36,223 bases of DNA from Methylococcales bacterium (GTDB lineage: Bacteria > Pseudomonadota > Gammaproteobacteria > Methylococcales > Methylomonadaceae). Shown in pieces: positions 1 through 9,281 of this stretch; within the stretch, counting starts at the first letter, position 1, and each line of letters begins with the position of its first letter. The notes beneath the pieces were generated by a model that did not search any database, was not told the origin of the DNA, and saw only the letters and a list, made by a program, of their open reading frames with translations. The stretch is from the NCBI GenBank assembly GCA_028707085.1, contig JAQTUW010000027.1:1-36223 (forward strand), written 5' to 3'. A program made the position numbers and the translations under genes.

Positions 1-121
1 GCCGCCGCCGTAAACTACGCAACTCACACCCTCAGCCAGACCGGAAAACACGCCCTGCAAACAGAACCGCCTGCTTCCCAACCCCCCTTCCGAACAACCT
101 TTACGTCCTGAAGAGCCGTGC

Positions 122-149
122 ATTATACAGCCGATTGCATTCAAATCAA
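122..149 (-). promoter_or_regulatory. Predicted sigma-70 promoter firing leftward
   Basis: On the minus strand a TTGATT box (144-149) and a perfect TATAAT box (122-127) are separated by 16 bases. It would start transcription near position 114 and read out of the left edge of the window, so it probably belongs to a minus-strand gene whose body is not visible. The promoter call rests only on the two hexamers. I can assign no gene to positions 1-175. Confidence 0.45.
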
Positions 150-175
150 GTTTTTTTCAGAATTATGACAACTTT

Positions 176-1192
176 TTATTCGGGCTTCTTTTTGGCCCGG
201 GGATGGGTTTTATCGTAAATGCCGGACAAATACTGGAAATCCAGATGCGTATAGATTTGGGTGGTGCCGATATTGCTGTGTCCCAGCAACTCCTGCACGG
301 CCCTGATATCCTGCGCCGATTCAAGCAGATGGCTGGCAAACGAATGCCTGAGCATGTGGGGATGAACGTGTTCCGGCACATCGTGCTTCCGGCACCATCT
401 TTCAAGCCGCAACTGTACGCTACGAGGCCCGAGCCGGCCGCCGCGCGCAGAAACGAACAGAGCGGTCGTCGCCGAATCCGCCCGCACGTTCAGCCAGGCG
501 CCGATTGCCAGCAAGGCCTTGCCGCCTACCGGCGTCTGTCTTTGCTTGCCGCCCTTGCCGGCCCGCACCCGCAAAAAACCTTCACCGAAACTGATGTCGC
601 CAATATCCAGCATAACCAGTTCACTTAGCCTGAGGCCGGAGGAATAGAACAATTCAAACATCGCCAAATCACGGATTTCCAGCATTTCATCCGCAGTCGC
701 ATCCAGTATGCCGGCAACCTGATCGACATCAAGCGTCCTGGGTAGTTTTTTGGCTGATTTCGGCGCGCGGATATTTTGTAAAGGATCCTGTTCTATCAGT
801 CCTTTTTTTTGCAGATAGCGATAAAAGCTTCGCATCGCCGCCAGTTCCCGCTGTATGGTTTTTCCGCCTATGCCGTTTTTGTGACGGCCGGCAATATATT
901 GCCGGACATCATGGCTTTGCAGCGCAGACCAGCCCGAAATTTTCTGCTCTGCGCAGTATGTCTGCAAGCGTAGCAAATCGCGTTTATAGGCGGCCTGGGT
1001 TTGCGCTGCGGCCCGTTTTTCCGCGCACAGGTAATCGAAAAAGCCTTGCAGAAGCCGACTAGCATCGCTTGCCGCCCCGGGAACGGAGTCCATAGCCTGA
1101 AAATGCGGTTCCGACTCAATTTTTTTAGGCATCTGCTCCAAAGGACTCCGGGGATGAAATGACAGACGGGACGGCTCTACCGCAACCGGCAT
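176..1192 (-). CDS. xerC: Tyrosine recombinase XerC
   Basis: Site-specific tyrosine recombinase that, with XerD, resolves chromosome dimers at dif. The N-terminal SAM-like DNA-binding domain is at about residues 43-135 and the catalytic domain at about 150-325. The full catalytic set is visible: R188 (in SSGLRLSE), K213, H279 and R282 (in HPHMLRHSF), H305 (in LLGHSNIGTT) and nucleophile Y314. The frame is 338 codons, about 35 more than usual XerC. The first ATG lacks a Shine-Dalgarno sequence, so later ATGs at 1132 (GGAG three bases upstream) or 1093 are real alternatives. It is the last gene of the lptM-lysA-dapF-DUF484-xerC operon, 26 bases after the DUF484 gene. XerD has the same motifs; operon position favours XerC. 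Confidence 0.95.
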   Translation of the reverse strand: MPVAVEPSRLSFHPRSPLEQMPKKIESEPHFQAMDSVPGAASDASRLLQGFFDYLCAEKRAAAQTQAAYKRDLLRLQTYCAEQKISGWSALQSHDVRQYIAGRHKNGIGGKTIQRELAAMRSFYRYLQKKGLIEQDPLQNIRAPKSAKKLPRTLDVDQVAGILDATADEMLEIRDLAMFELFYSSGLRLSELVMLDIGDISFGEGFLRVRAGKGGKQRQTPVGGKALLAIGAWLNVRADSATTALFVSARGGRLGPRSVQLRLERWCRKHDVPEHVHPHMLRHSFASHLLESAQDIRAVQELLGHSNIGTTQIYTHLDFQYLSGIYDKTHPRAKKKPE

Positions 1193-1218
1193 TTTGTTTC
1201 AGGCCGGGCTTTTATTGC

Positions 1219-1908
1219 TTATTCAAACCCATCCAGCAGGGAAATTAAACGCGTACCGATAATTTCACTCATCTGAGTTAAAAACAGGCTGCCCATGGTG
1301 TGATGAAAACGCGATTCGTCACGGCTGCCGATGGCGATCAGCCCTTCAAGCCGGGTAAAAATCATGGGAATGATCGCACATGACCTGACTTCTACGGCTT
1401 TGTCGCCAAACAAAAACCGGGATTGCGCCAACGTGGGCCGCCCGCATCTGGCCTGTTTGCCGCTGAGTTCCTTTTCAAAATATTTCAATCCCGGATCGCC
1501 GGGCGTCACAAACAGCTCCTTGATGGGCGGATCCAAATCTTCACTGACAATCTTGATGGCGACAAAATCCGTGGCAAAACATTCCGCCAGCACCTCGTCC
1601 AAATTGGATACGGCGTCTTCCAGGGAATTTGCTTCCAGCATGGCCAAAGTCAGCTCATGCATCCGGTTAAAAGACACATCGTTATCTCTGGCTATTTCTA
1701 TCAAAGCCGTCAACTGGCTTTCCTGTTCCTGATGTTTTAGCCTGAAAATCTCCAGCTGCTTGGAAATTAGGGAAACAGCGTTGCCGCTCGGATGCGGGAT
1801 ATGCATTTTTTCCAGTAAATCCAGATGATGCTGAAAGAATTCCGGATGTTGCCGCAAATAGGCGTCAACCTCTGCTTCGCTTACCTTCAATTGCTGCTCT
1901 TCGCTCAT
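1219..1908 (-). CDS. DUF484 family protein
   Basis: A 229-residue cytosolic protein of the DUF484 family, which is found almost always between dapF and xerC in gammaproteobacteria. The opening segment ([19 protein letters not shown], residues 11-29) is typical of the family. It is followed by a helical stretch (about 45-75) and a GAF-like alpha/beta domain (about 85-225). No signal peptide or membrane segment is seen and no enzymatic residues can be named. Its ATG overlaps the dapF stop codon in an ATGA arrangement, so translation is probably coupled. The function is unknown; the GAF-like fold assignment is from family knowledge. Confidence 0.9.
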   Translation of the reverse strand: MSEEQQLKVSEAEVDAYLRQHPEFFQHHLDLLEKMHIPHPSGNAVSLISKQLEIFRLKHQEQESQLTALIEIARDNDVSFNRMHELTLAMLEANSLEDAVSNLDEVLAECFATDFVAIKIVSEDLDPPIKELFVTPGDPGLKYFEKELSGKQARCGRPTLAQSRFLFGDKAVEVRSCAIIPMIFTRLEGLIAIGSRDESRFHHTMGSLFLTQMSEIIGTRLISLLDGFE

Positions 1909-2735
1909 ACTGTGATTTGTCCCTCATACACCCTGACCGCAGGCCCGGACATAAAAACCGGTTGCCCGCGGCCTGACCAGTTAATTTTTAATTCACCGCC
2001 AGGCAAACTGACGCAGACCTCGCTATCCAGCAGATTCTGCTCTATTCCGGCCACGACCGCAGCACAGGCGCCGCTGCCGCAAGCCAGCGTCTCCGCCGCA
2101 CCGCGTTCATAGACTCTGAGCTTGATGGACTGCCGGTCTACAATCTGCATAAAACCGATGTTAGCACGTTCCGGGAATATCTGATGCCGCTCCAGTCTGG
2201 CGCCCAGGGTAGCCACAGGCGCAAGCGTAATATCCTCGACCCGGATAACCGCATGCGGATTGCCCATGGATAAGGCGGCAAATTCAACCCGCCAATCATC
2301 CACCGCCAGACTGTAGCACATGGACTCTTCTGGAAAAAGCAGCGGAATTTGCAGCGGATCATGCCTGGGAACCCCCATGTTGACTGTAACCGCGCCATCC
2401 TGATTAACCGACAACACCAACTGGCCGGCATCGGTATCGACCACGATGCGATCTTTGCGGGTGAGATTTTTATCACGTACAAACCGCGCAAAGCAACGTG
2501 CGCCATTGCCGCACTGCGCCACTTCGCCGCCATCCGCGTTAAATATGCGATATTTGAAATCGGCGTCGTTACTTACCGGGTTTTCAACCAATAGCAACTG
2601 ATCACAACCGACGCCAAAATGGCGATCCGCCAGAAAGCGAATCTGGCTGGCGCTTAAATCGACAGCCTGATTAATGGCGTCAATCACCACAAAATCATTG
2701 CCCAGGCCGTGCATTTTGCTGAAACGTATTTCCAT
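1905..2735 (-). CDS. dapF: Diaminopimelate epimerase
   Basis: Cytosolic enzyme interconverting LL- and meso-diaminopimelate for lysine and peptidoglycan synthesis, without a cofactor. The start is the ATG giving [17 protein letters not shown], the conserved N-terminus; the frame stays open 11 codons further upstream but lacks similarity there. The two catalytic cysteines are C75 (in QCGNGARC) and C219 (in TLACGSGAC). At 276 residues it has the normal family length. It starts five bases after the lysA stop, and its stop overlaps the DUF484 start, so it is a central member of the operon. LysA upstream decarboxylates the meso product. Confidence 0.97.
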   Translation of the reverse strand: MEIRFSKMHGLGNDFVVIDAINQAVDLSASQIRFLADRHFGVGCDQLLLVENPVSNDADFKYRIFNADGGEVAQCGNGARCFARFVRDKNLTRKDRIVVDTDAGQLVLSVNQDGAVTVNMGVPRHDPLQIPLLFPEESMCYSLAVDDWRVEFAALSMGNPHAVIRVEDITLAPVATLGARLERHQIFPERANIGFMQIVDRQSIKLRVYERGAAETLACGSGACAAVVAGIEQNLLDSEVCVSLPGGELKINWSGRGQPVFMSGPAVRVYEGQITV

Positions 2736-2740
2736 AGTCT

Positions 2741-3988
2741 TTAGGGTAACAGCTTTTCGCCGGCCCAAAGCTGTTCGATCGTTTCCCGAGCCCTGATCAG
2801 ATGATCCCGTTTGCCATCGACCATGATTTCCGCCGCGCGCGGCCTGGAATTGTAATTGGAGCTCATGGAAAAGCCATACGCGCCAGCGGAGCAGATCGCC
2901 AGCAAATCCTGTTCGGCAATTTTCAGCGCCCTGTCCTTGCCTAGAAAATCACCGGTTTCGCAAACCGGGCCGACGATATCCCAAACCTGCTCGGCCGCCG
3001 AACCGACCGTATTGACCGGTATGATGTTCTGCCAGGCGTCATATAGACAGGGCCTGACCAAATCGTTCATGGCGGCATCGACGACGGCAAAATTTTTATT
3101 TTCGGTTGGCTTCAGATACTCGATGCGCGTCGCTAAAATACCTGCATTGCCGACAATAGCCCTGCCCGGCTCCAGCAGAATCTCAAAATCCCGTCCGGCA
3201 AGTCGTTGAAAAATTTCGGCGACATACTCTGCCGGCAACGGCGGCCGTTCATCGCGATAGCGGATGCCCAAGCCGCCGCCCAAATCCAGATGATGCAGTT
3301 TGATGCCTTGCGCATGCAAATCGTCGACCAGCAGCAGCACCCGATCCAGCGCATCCAGGAAAGGAGCGATTTCGGTAAGCTGGGAACCGATATGGCAATC
3401 GATACCGACTATCCTAATATGCGGCATTTGCGCGGCGCGGCGGTATTCGTCAACCGCCTGGGCTATATCGATGCCGAATTTGTTTTCTTTCAGTCCGGTG
3501 GAAATGTATGGATGGGTTCTGGCGTCCACGTCGGGATTTACCCGAAACGAGACCGGCGCCACCAACCCCAACTGTCCCGCCAACTTGTTTATTCTGTCCA
3601 GTTCGCCGCTTACTTCTACGTTAAAACAGCGGATTCCGATTTTTAAAGCGGCTAAAATTTCTTCTTCACGCTTTCCGACCCCGGAAAATACGATTTTGTC
3701 GGGCTTGCCGCCTGCCGCCAGCACTCTGTTGAGTTCGCCCAGGGAGACAATATCGAAACCCGAACCCAGTCTGGCCAATACATTAAGGATAGCGATATTG
3801 GAATTGGCTTTGACCGCATAGCAAATCAGATGCGGGCGGCCTGTAAAGGCATTGTCAAACGCCCGCCATTGCTGTTCGATTGCGGCGCGCGAATAAATGT
3901 AACAAGGCGTGCCATACTTGGCGGCAAGGTCTTCAACGGCAACCCGCTCCGCAAACAGACGGTTATGCCGGTATTCAAAATGATTCAT
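2741..3988 (-). CDS. lysA: Diaminopimelate decarboxylase
   Basis: PLP-dependent decarboxylase converting meso-diaminopimelate to L-lysine, the last step of lysine synthesis. This is a fold-type III (alanine racemase-like) enzyme of 415 residues, the usual length. The PLP lysine is K60 in [10 protein letters not shown]. Other signatures are HIGSQ (about 202-206), [11 protein letters not shown] (about 235-245), EPGR near residue 274 and [19 protein letters not shown] near 367-385. It starts inside the stop codon of the small lipoprotein gene lptM (ATGA overlap) and is followed five bases later by dapF, the usual arrangement in many gammaproteobacteria. Confidence 0.97.
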   Translation of the reverse strand: MNHFEYRHNRLFAERVAVEDLAAKYGTPCYIYSRAAIEQQWRAFDNAFTGRPHLICYAVKANSNIAILNVLARLGSGFDIVSLGELNRVLAAGGKPDKIVFSGVGKREEEILAALKIGIRCFNVEVSGELDRINKLAGQLGLVAPVSFRVNPDVDARTHPYISTGLKENKFGIDIAQAVDEYRRAAQMPHIRIVGIDCHIGSQLTEIAPFLDALDRVLLLVDDLHAQGIKLHHLDLGGGLGIRYRDERPPLPAEYVAEIFQRLAGRDFEILLEPGRAIVGNAGILATRIEYLKPTENKNFAVVDAAMNDLVRPCLYDAWQNIIPVNTVGSAAEQVWDIVGPVCETGDFLGKDRALKIAEQDLLAICSAGAYGFSMSSNYNSRPRAAEIMVDGKRDHLIRARETIEQLWAGEKLLP

Positions 3989-4113
3989 GGTTGGGTCGGT
4001 GGTACATAGACAGGGGGCTTGCTGTTATCCGGCAAGTACAGGGGGCCAATTTGCCCACACGCTTGCAGCAACAACAGCACTAAAATTGTCAAGCGGGCAG
4101 TATTCGTTTTCAT
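3985..4113 (-). CDS. lptM: LptM-like small lipoprotein (YifL family)
   Basis: A 42-residue reading frame that is easily missed. It begins MKTNTARL, has a hydrophobic stretch, a lipobox (LLQAC, Cys19), and then CGQIGPLYLP, matching the CGxxGPLYxP signature of the LptM/YifL lipoprotein family. The rest is proline-rich ([11 protein letters not shown]). In E. coli LptM is an outer-membrane lipoprotein that helps oxidative maturation of the LPS translocon LptD. Its TGA overlaps the lysA ATG by four bases, and yifL-dapF-xerC synteny is conserved in enterobacteria. The mature part is very short, about 24 residues. Confidence comes from motif plus context. Confidence 0.88.
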   Translation of the reverse strand: MKTNTARLTILVLLLLQACGQIGPLYLPDNSKPPVYVPPTQP

Positions 4114-4405
4114 ACATTAAAAATAGTCATACGCGAACAGACGGAATTTGGCGGAAAACCATACTTTTACGGCATGTCTCAGGCATGGCGACAAGGCGGG
4201 GAATCTGTGCGCGAACCATGACAGACCGTTACGATACCCGGATTCCGCCGCCATGGTTCAATCGTCTGATGGGCGGAAATATAGCACAGCCCGGACTGTA
4301 AAAGAACGAAAGTGATCGGTCAATACATAACTTTACAGTTGTTCCGATCTTCAAAACCGAGTATTTTGGCAGTCACACAATCTCCGCCAACAAACCAATT
4401 TCATC
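4114..4405. other. Divergent intergenic region lptM / PBP1a gene
   Basis: This 292-base region separates the leftward lptM-xerC operon from the rightward PBP1a gene and must hold both promoters. I found no convincing -35/-10 pair, no strong dyad and no convincing coding frame. The frames open here on the plus strand have no recognisable protein features. Confidence 0.4.
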
Positions 4406-6766
4406 GTGCCCATCAGCAAAGAACCCAAAAGAAAATCATTGCTGGCCTCCCTTTTGAAGTGGCTTGCCGCCCTTTTTCTGGCTTTTATAGCCACTTTTCT
4501 GATCGGCTGCTATTTCTTTGTGCTGGAACTTGACAAGGAACTGCCCGACATCAGGCAATTACAGTATGTCCAGTACCAGACGCCGCTTGATATTTACAGC
4601 CAGGACGGCTTGCTAATCGCCGAATTTGGAGAAAACCACCGGATCCCGGTATCGATCGATCAAATTCCGCAACAACAGATCAACGCCTTTCTAGCCGCCG
4701 AGGACGACCGGTTTTACAAGCACAGCGGCGTTGACGTCAAAGGCTTGCTGCGCGCCAGCACCCTGCTGGCGAAAACAGGCAAACGCAAACAGGGGGGCAG
4801 CACCATCACCATGCAGGTTGCCCGAAATTTTTTACTGAGCAACGAAAAAACCTATTTACGGAAATTAAAGGAAATAATGCTGGCTTTGAAAATTGAAAAA
4901 AATTACTCGAAGCAGCAAATTCTGGAGCTTTATCTGAACAAGATATACATGGGCCAGCGGGCGTATGGCATTGCCGCAGCCGCGCAAGTCTATTACGGCA
5001 AGGATCTGGCCGAACTTGAGCTTCAGCAACAGGCCATGGTCGCCGGGCTGCCCAAGGCCCCGTCCCAGTATAACCCCATAGCCGACCCCGAACGCGCCCT
5101 GCAAAGGCGGAATTATATTTTGCGGCGCATGCTCGAACTACAGCATATCAGTCTCGCCGACTACAATCTCGCCCTGTCAAAACCCGATAACGCCCGGCTG
5201 CAAAACAAAAAAATTGAATTAAACGCGCCTTATGTCGCCGAAATGGTCAGACAGGAAATGATGAATAAATACGGCGAGGATACTTACAACCTTGGACTTA
5301 AAGTCCGCACCACTGTGCCCGGCCATTTACAAATCGCCGCCGACCATGCGTTGCAGCAAGGGTTGCATCAATACGATGACCGCCATGAATACCGAGGCTT
5401 ACCCCATAAAACGCTATCCAAAAACGCGGCATCGTTCACAGGCGGCGTCGTTGGCGACAGCAGACAGGCTGTGATTACAGCCGTCTCCGATAGCGGTTTT
5501 ACCGCCAGATTGCATGATGGCGCGCTGTTATCCATCCCTTCACAAAACATACCCTGGGCGAAAATCTTTCAAGTCGATAGCGGCCGGCATCCATTTTTAC
5601 AAATCAACGATATCGTCTGGGTCAGACAACTGGATGATCAAAGCTGGGCCCTAACCCAGATTCCGGCAGCGGAAGCCGCTTTTGTGGCGCTTAATCCCAA
5701 AAATGGCGCCATTCTGGCTTTATCAGGCGGGTTTGACTTTTCGCATAGCAAATACAATCGCGCCACCCAATCCAAACGCCAGCCAGGCTCCGGCTTTAAA
5801 CCCATCGTTTATACGGCCGCGCTTGAAAATGGCTACACAGCGGCCAGCATTATCAACGATGCGCCACTGGTAATCGAAGACCCTTCCCTGGAAAACGGCT
5901 GGCGGCCGGAAAACTACACCCAGCATTATCACGGCCCCACGCCGCTACGCGTCGCCTTGCGCGAATCGATTAATTTGGTGTCGATCCGTCTGCTACAGGA
6001 AGTGGGTATCTCGCATGCCATTGCAACCGCCATGCGCTTCGGTTTCGAGAAAGAGCAACTGCCGCCGACACTTTCTCTTGCCTTGGGCAGCGGCTCCGCG
6101 TCGCCCCTGAAAATGGCGGAAGCCTATTCGGTATTCGCCAACGGCGGTTACGCCATTAAACCGTATCTGGTGGAACAGGTTGAAGACCGCAATGGCACGG
6201 TTATATTTCGGGCCGATCCCGAATCGGTCTGCCCGGATTGCAATGAACAAAACCCGTCGCAGACCAGACTGGCCCCCCGGGTAATTTCAGAACAAGTCAA
6301 TTTTATAATGAACAGTCTGCTGCGTGATGTGGTACAGCGTGGAACGGCAACCCAGGCCAAACAACTGGGCCGAAACGATCTGGCGGGAAAGACCGGCACG
6401 ACGAACGAAATGCGGGATGCCTGGTTCAATGGCTTTACTCCGGACATTGTCGCCTCGGCATGGATGGGCTTCGATAATTCTCTTTCGCTGGGCAAGGGGG
6501 AAACCGGCGGCAAAGCGGCGCTGCCGATGTGGCTCTCGTTTATGAAAACAGCATTACAGGAATTGCCGGAAAACCCGCTTCTGCCACCGGCAGGCATCGT
6601 GCAGGCCTATATCAACCCGAAAGACGGCCTACTGCTGAATCCTAAAAACGGCTATGGGGTGTGGGAATATTTTAGCGCGGAAACCGTGCCGTCGGCCCAC
6701 TCCATGCCTCATCCGGACAACTTGCCGCCCGAGGGGGTAATCGAAGATGAAGAAGGGCTTTTCTAA
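4406..6766 (+). CDS. mrcA: Penicillin-binding protein 1A (class A, bifunctional)
   Basis: Inner-membrane peptidoglycan synthase with glycosyltransferase and transpeptidase activities, 786 residues. The N-terminus has a short cytoplasmic tail and one membrane segment (about 18-40). The GT51 domain shows the catalytic glutamate E99 in AAEDDRFYKHSGVD and GGSTITMQVARN. An OB-like insertion lies near 320-420, as in PBP1a. The transpeptidase domain has SxxK (SGFK, about 461), SIN (in RESINLV) and KTGTT (in AGKTGTTNEMRDAW). The start is a GTG without a clear Shine-Dalgarno sequence; no upstream in-frame ATG looks better. It is transcribed away from the lptM-xerC operon. Also called ponA in related annotations. 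Confidence 0.95.
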   Translation: MPISKEPKRKSLLASLLKWLAALFLAFIATFLIGCYFFVLELDKELPDIRQLQYVQYQTPLDIYSQDGLLIAEFGENHRIPVSIDQIPQQQINAFLAAEDDRFYKHSGVDVKGLLRASTLLAKTGKRKQGGSTITMQVARNFLLSNEKTYLRKLKEIMLALKIEKNYSKQQILELYLNKIYMGQRAYGIAAAAQVYYGKDLAELELQQQAMVAGLPKAPSQYNPIADPERALQRRNYILRRMLELQHISLADYNLALSKPDNARLQNKKIELNAPYVAEMVRQEMMNKYGEDTYNLGLKVRTTVPGHLQIAADHALQQGLHQYDDRHEYRGLPHKTLSKNAASFTGGVVGDSRQAVITAVSDSGFTARLHDGALLSIPSQNIPWAKIFQVDSGRHPFLQINDIVWVRQLDDQSWALTQIPAAEAAFVALNPKNGAILALSGGFDFSHSKYNRATQSKRQPGSGFKPIVYTAALENGYTAASIINDAPLVIEDPSLENGWRPENYTQHYHGPTPLRVALRESINLVSIRLLQEVGISHAIATAMRFGFEKEQLPPTLSLALGSGSASPLKMAEAYSVFANGGYAIKPYLVEQVEDRNGTVIFRADPESVCPDCNEQNPSQTRLAPRVISEQVNFIMNSLLRDVVQRGTATQAKQLGRNDLAGKTGTTNEMRDAWFNGFTPDIVASAWMGFDNSLSLGKGETGGKAALPMWLSFMKTALQELPENPLLPPAGIVQAYINPKDGLLLNPKNGYGVWEYFSAETVPSAHSMPHPDNLPPEGVIEDEEGLF

Positions 6767-6801
6767 CAAAAAACAGGGGGCGTCAGAAACCCGCCAGACT
6801 C

Positions 6802-6823
6802 AGCCGCCAACCATCCGGCGGCT
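6802..6823. terminator. Convergent hairpin between PBP1a gene and rpmE
   Basis: A perfect 7-bp stem (AGCCGCC / GGCGGCT) with an 8-base loop lies in the 78-base gap between two convergent genes. There is no long T-run on either side, so it is a weak or Rho-assisted terminator at best. The assignment is by position and symmetry. Confidence 0.4.
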
Positions 6824-6844
6824 ATAGGGAAACGGCCGCCGTCT

Positions 6845-7045
6845 TTATTTTCCGAATTTTTTACGGAATTTATCTACGCGACCAGAGGTGTCAACGACTC
6901 TTTGCTTGCCGGTATAGAACGGATGGCAGGAAGAGCAGACCTCTATGTGCAAATCTTTCGCCAGCACCGAGCCGGTTTCAAAGCTATTTCCACAGCCGCA
7001 AGTCACAGTAATTTGTTTATATTGGGGATGAATTTCTGGTTTCAT
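6845..7045 (-). CDS. rpmE: 50S ribosomal protein L31 (zinc-binding form)
   Basis: A 66-residue large-subunit ribosomal protein. The start is the ATG giving [16 protein letters not shown]; the open frame continues nine codons upstream but lacks family similarity there. Cysteines at CGCG (about 16-18) and CSSC (about 37-40) mark the zinc-containing C+ form, followed by the conserved HPFYTGKQ. It is a single gene with its own promoter upstream, convergent with the PBP1a gene. The presence of the zinc ligands suggests this is the zinc-replete paralog; no C- paralog is in the window. Confidence 0.96.
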   Translation of the reverse strand: MKPEIHPQYKQITVTCGCGNSFETGSVLAKDLHIEVCSSCHPFYTGKQRVVDTSGRVDKFRKKFGK

Positions 7046-7093
7046 AGTGCTCACATACCCTTTTCGGGCCACATACTTGGTAGAGAACTGCTT

Positions 7094-7122
7094 ATGATAC
7101 GATCACATTCCTCTATCCGCAA
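7094..7122 (-). promoter_or_regulatory. Predicted sigma-70 promoter of rpmE
   Basis: On the minus strand TTGCGG (7117-7122) and TATCAT (7094-7099) are separated by exactly 17 bases, about 50 bases upstream of the rpmE ATG. The predicted transcript would begin near 7087 and leave a leader of about 40 bases. Confidence 0.5.
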
Positions 7123-7183
7123 GTTTAATATCTTAAAATGCCGCCGAGTCGTCAAAAAACCGGCGGCATTGTGGCGCATGCTT

Positions 7184-7660
7184 TTAATTTTCGATCTGAA
7201 AGTCCTGATTGCTGTAAGGATTAAAGTCCGGCTGTTTGATCCTGTTCATCTTAAATCCCGCAGCCCGGTGGCAAGTATTGCAGCCTTTGGTCAGCGCCTG
7301 ATAATCTTGGGCAAACTGCGTCAGGTCATGCGCATTTACCGCCCGTTCCAGATCTTCCAGCGGTTTCTGGATGTTTCCGGCAATCAGAACCGGAACCCTT
7401 TCCGTAATTCGTTCAAGAGTCGGATGCCGTTCGCCCACCTCATCAAAGCCTTCTTCAAGTTCTTTTATTTCGTATTCCGCCAGCGCCCAGTTTTGGGCCA
7501 TGCCGGCATACCATAATTTGATATGCCGCATCGCGATCTGCTGCCCCATAATTTCACCTATGCCCGGAACATACGCATTTAATTCGGCGTACTGACTCAC
7601 ACAGCCAGACAGCAGAAAACTGCCAGCGGCAAGCAGTACGATGCAGGCTTGGTTCTTCAT
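7184..7660 (-). CDS. Cytochrome c lipoprotein, single CxxCH
   Basis: A 158-residue exported protein. The signal peptide ends in a lipobox (LLSGC, Cys20), so it is probably anchored to a membrane on the periplasmic side. The mature part is predominantly helical and carries one c-type heme motif near the C-terminus (CNTCH, about residues 127-131). A C-terminal CxxCH in a helical bundle is reminiscent of cytochrome c'-like proteins, but I cannot assign a named family or partner. The gene downstream on the same strand is rpmE, which has its own promoter. The one upstream (7734-9092) also encodes a CxxCH protein, hinting at a shared electron-transfer setting. Confidence 0.75.
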   Translation of the reverse strand: MKNQACIVLLAAGSFLLSGCVSQYAELNAYVPGIGEIMGQQIAMRHIKLWYAGMAQNWALAEYEIKELEEGFDEVGERHPTLERITERVPVLIAGNIQKPLEDLERAVNAHDLTQFAQDYQALTKGCNTCHRAAGFKMNRIKQPDFNPYSNQDFQIEN

Positions 7661-7733
7661 TGCTTATGATCCCTATTTAATAACATAAATTTTAACGTTT
7701 GCTTCCTGCCGTTTCCAAACTTGACTCTGAAAC

Positions 7734-9092
7734 TTAAAAAGCCAGCATGCCGTTTACCATGAACGTATTATTGTCGCCGGCCTGACTGCTTAAGCCATTG
7801 AATGCCGAATAGGCGATATATTGCAGGCTGGCGCGTAAATTCAGCATCTGCAAATGTAAAACGGACTTGCCGAACGGCACATAAACCAGTTCCACCGTAT
7901 AAAATTCGCTATTCGGGCGCGTCGAACCATAAGCCGAATAGAGCACCGGGTCGGCCGAACCGGCCGTTTTATTATAAGCGAAGGTAATACCGTAAGTCTG
8001 ATCAAAGGTATAGGCCGTATTGAACTTAAAGGTCGTTAGATAGGCGTCGCCGACAAAGCCTGCGTTACCGGCAAGCTGGCTAGCCGTTAGCTTCCTGGCT
8101 TCATAAATATAAGTCGTTTTGGTTTCGAAGATGTGCCGGGTATAACCCATGAATTGATAGGCGACATCAACGGCGACATCCGTATAGTGATCGACGCCAT
8201 TGCTGCTGTTTCTCCCCGGAAAGACATCGGCAATCATCCCGTAGTGCCCCATCTCGAAAAAATGTCCCTTCCAGTCACGCTGTACGGCTACACGCCAATA
8301 AGGCGCCGCGCCATCGATTTCCTGCTGTCCGGCATTCGCTACGCCGACGCCTTTCTGGATAGTATTTGCCAACGAGGCATAACCGCCTGCTTCCAGATAT
8401 AACATATTATTGATCATGGTGTAGGCCGTAGCCCCGCCTACCTGACCTGAAAGCGCCCCGTCAATTAAGGCAACGGCTCCTATGGCGGGTTGCACTGCGC
8501 TTTTGAGATAAGGGAACCCCCAAACCGGCGTGGTATTCCATAAATCCTGCACGGTGGGACTATTATTGAGCGAAATGCCGTAAATAACCTGATTGCCACC
8601 CGGCGTGAATTGATCCGCGAACCGGATATCGGTGTTGTCCAGCGCCAGCCGGTCTGTATAGCCATTATAGGTAAGCTGACTGAAAGCGCCTACCCTGCCG
8701 GCAATACGGCCGGCGTAAAACACCGCAGCCTGATCAAAGGTAAAATTATTATTGTTATTGAATCCGCCGGGGGCATGGCCGCTAGGGGTAACAGACGGGG
8801 GCTGGTCTTTACTGGTATTGGTGAAAGACCCCTGGATCATTGCGCTAACCGGCGGCAATTCCGCCGCCATGCCACTGCCGCCTTGCAATGTATAACCGCC
8901 CAATTTGAAATCACGACCAAAAGGCGTCAGGTTAGGCCCAAAGGCTTGAGTATGACATACCCGGCAAGGCTCTCCGGTTTGCCGGGCGAAACTGGGCATT
9001 GCCTTTACTACCGGCGCGATCGACGCCATGACGGCAATGAATATCGGCAATAATAAAAAAGCACGCTTCTGACGAAACTTTATTATCTTCAT
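7734..9092 (-). CDS. One-heme protein with putative outer-membrane barrel domain
   Basis: A 452-residue exported protein. After a signal peptide (residues 1 to about 31, ending VVKA) comes a short conserved-looking segment with a c-type heme motif, GEPCRVCHTQAFGPNLTPFGRDFKLGGY. The remaining 370 or so residues alternate polar and aromatic/hydrophobic positions, rich in G, N, T, Y and F, and end with a terminal Phe (MLAF), as expected of an outer-membrane beta-barrel. The start is the second of two adjacent ATGs, with GGAG four bases upstream. The frame is open 41 codons further. The barrel call is from composition and the terminal residue; the family name and substrate are unknown. Confidence 0.65.
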   Translation of the reverse strand: MKIIKFRQKRAFLLLPIFIAVMASIAPVVKAMPSFARQTGEPCRVCHTQAFGPNLTPFGRDFKLGGYTLQGGSGMAAELPPVSAMIQGSFTNTSKDQPPSVTPSGHAPGGFNNNNNFTFDQAAVFYAGRIAGRVGAFSQLTYNGYTDRLALDNTDIRFADQFTPGGNQVIYGISLNNSPTVQDLWNTTPVWGFPYLKSAVQPAIGAVALIDGALSGQVGGATAYTMINNMLYLEAGGYASLANTIQKGVGVANAGQQEIDGAAPYWRVAVQRDWKGHFFEMGHYGMIADVFPGRNSSNGVDHYTDVAVDVAYQFMGYTRHIFETKTTYIYEARKLTASQLAGNAGFVGDAYLTTFKFNTAYTFDQTYGITFAYNKTAGSADPVLYSAYGSTRPNSEFYTVELVYVPFGKSVLHLQMLNLRASLQYIAYSAFNGLSSQAGDNNTFMVNGMLAF

Positions 9093-9281
9093 CATTCTCC
9101 GGTCATATTGTTTTTTATCAATTGATACTTCTTCGCCGTTAATGTGACATGCACTGGCAAACAAAGCAAACACACAAATAGAGAGAAAACAATGGCCTAC
9201 TTTCATGCCAAGCATGCCGGAGCATCAAAACCTGGTTTTCCGAGCTTTTCTGCGAATGCACGTCCAACAAGGCAGGCCGGT

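Noticed and set aside
1-111. Open plus-strand frame at the left edge ending in TGA
   Set aside because: Thirty-six codons without any recognisable similarity, lying across a leftward promoter-like sequence. It is not enough to call a partial gene.
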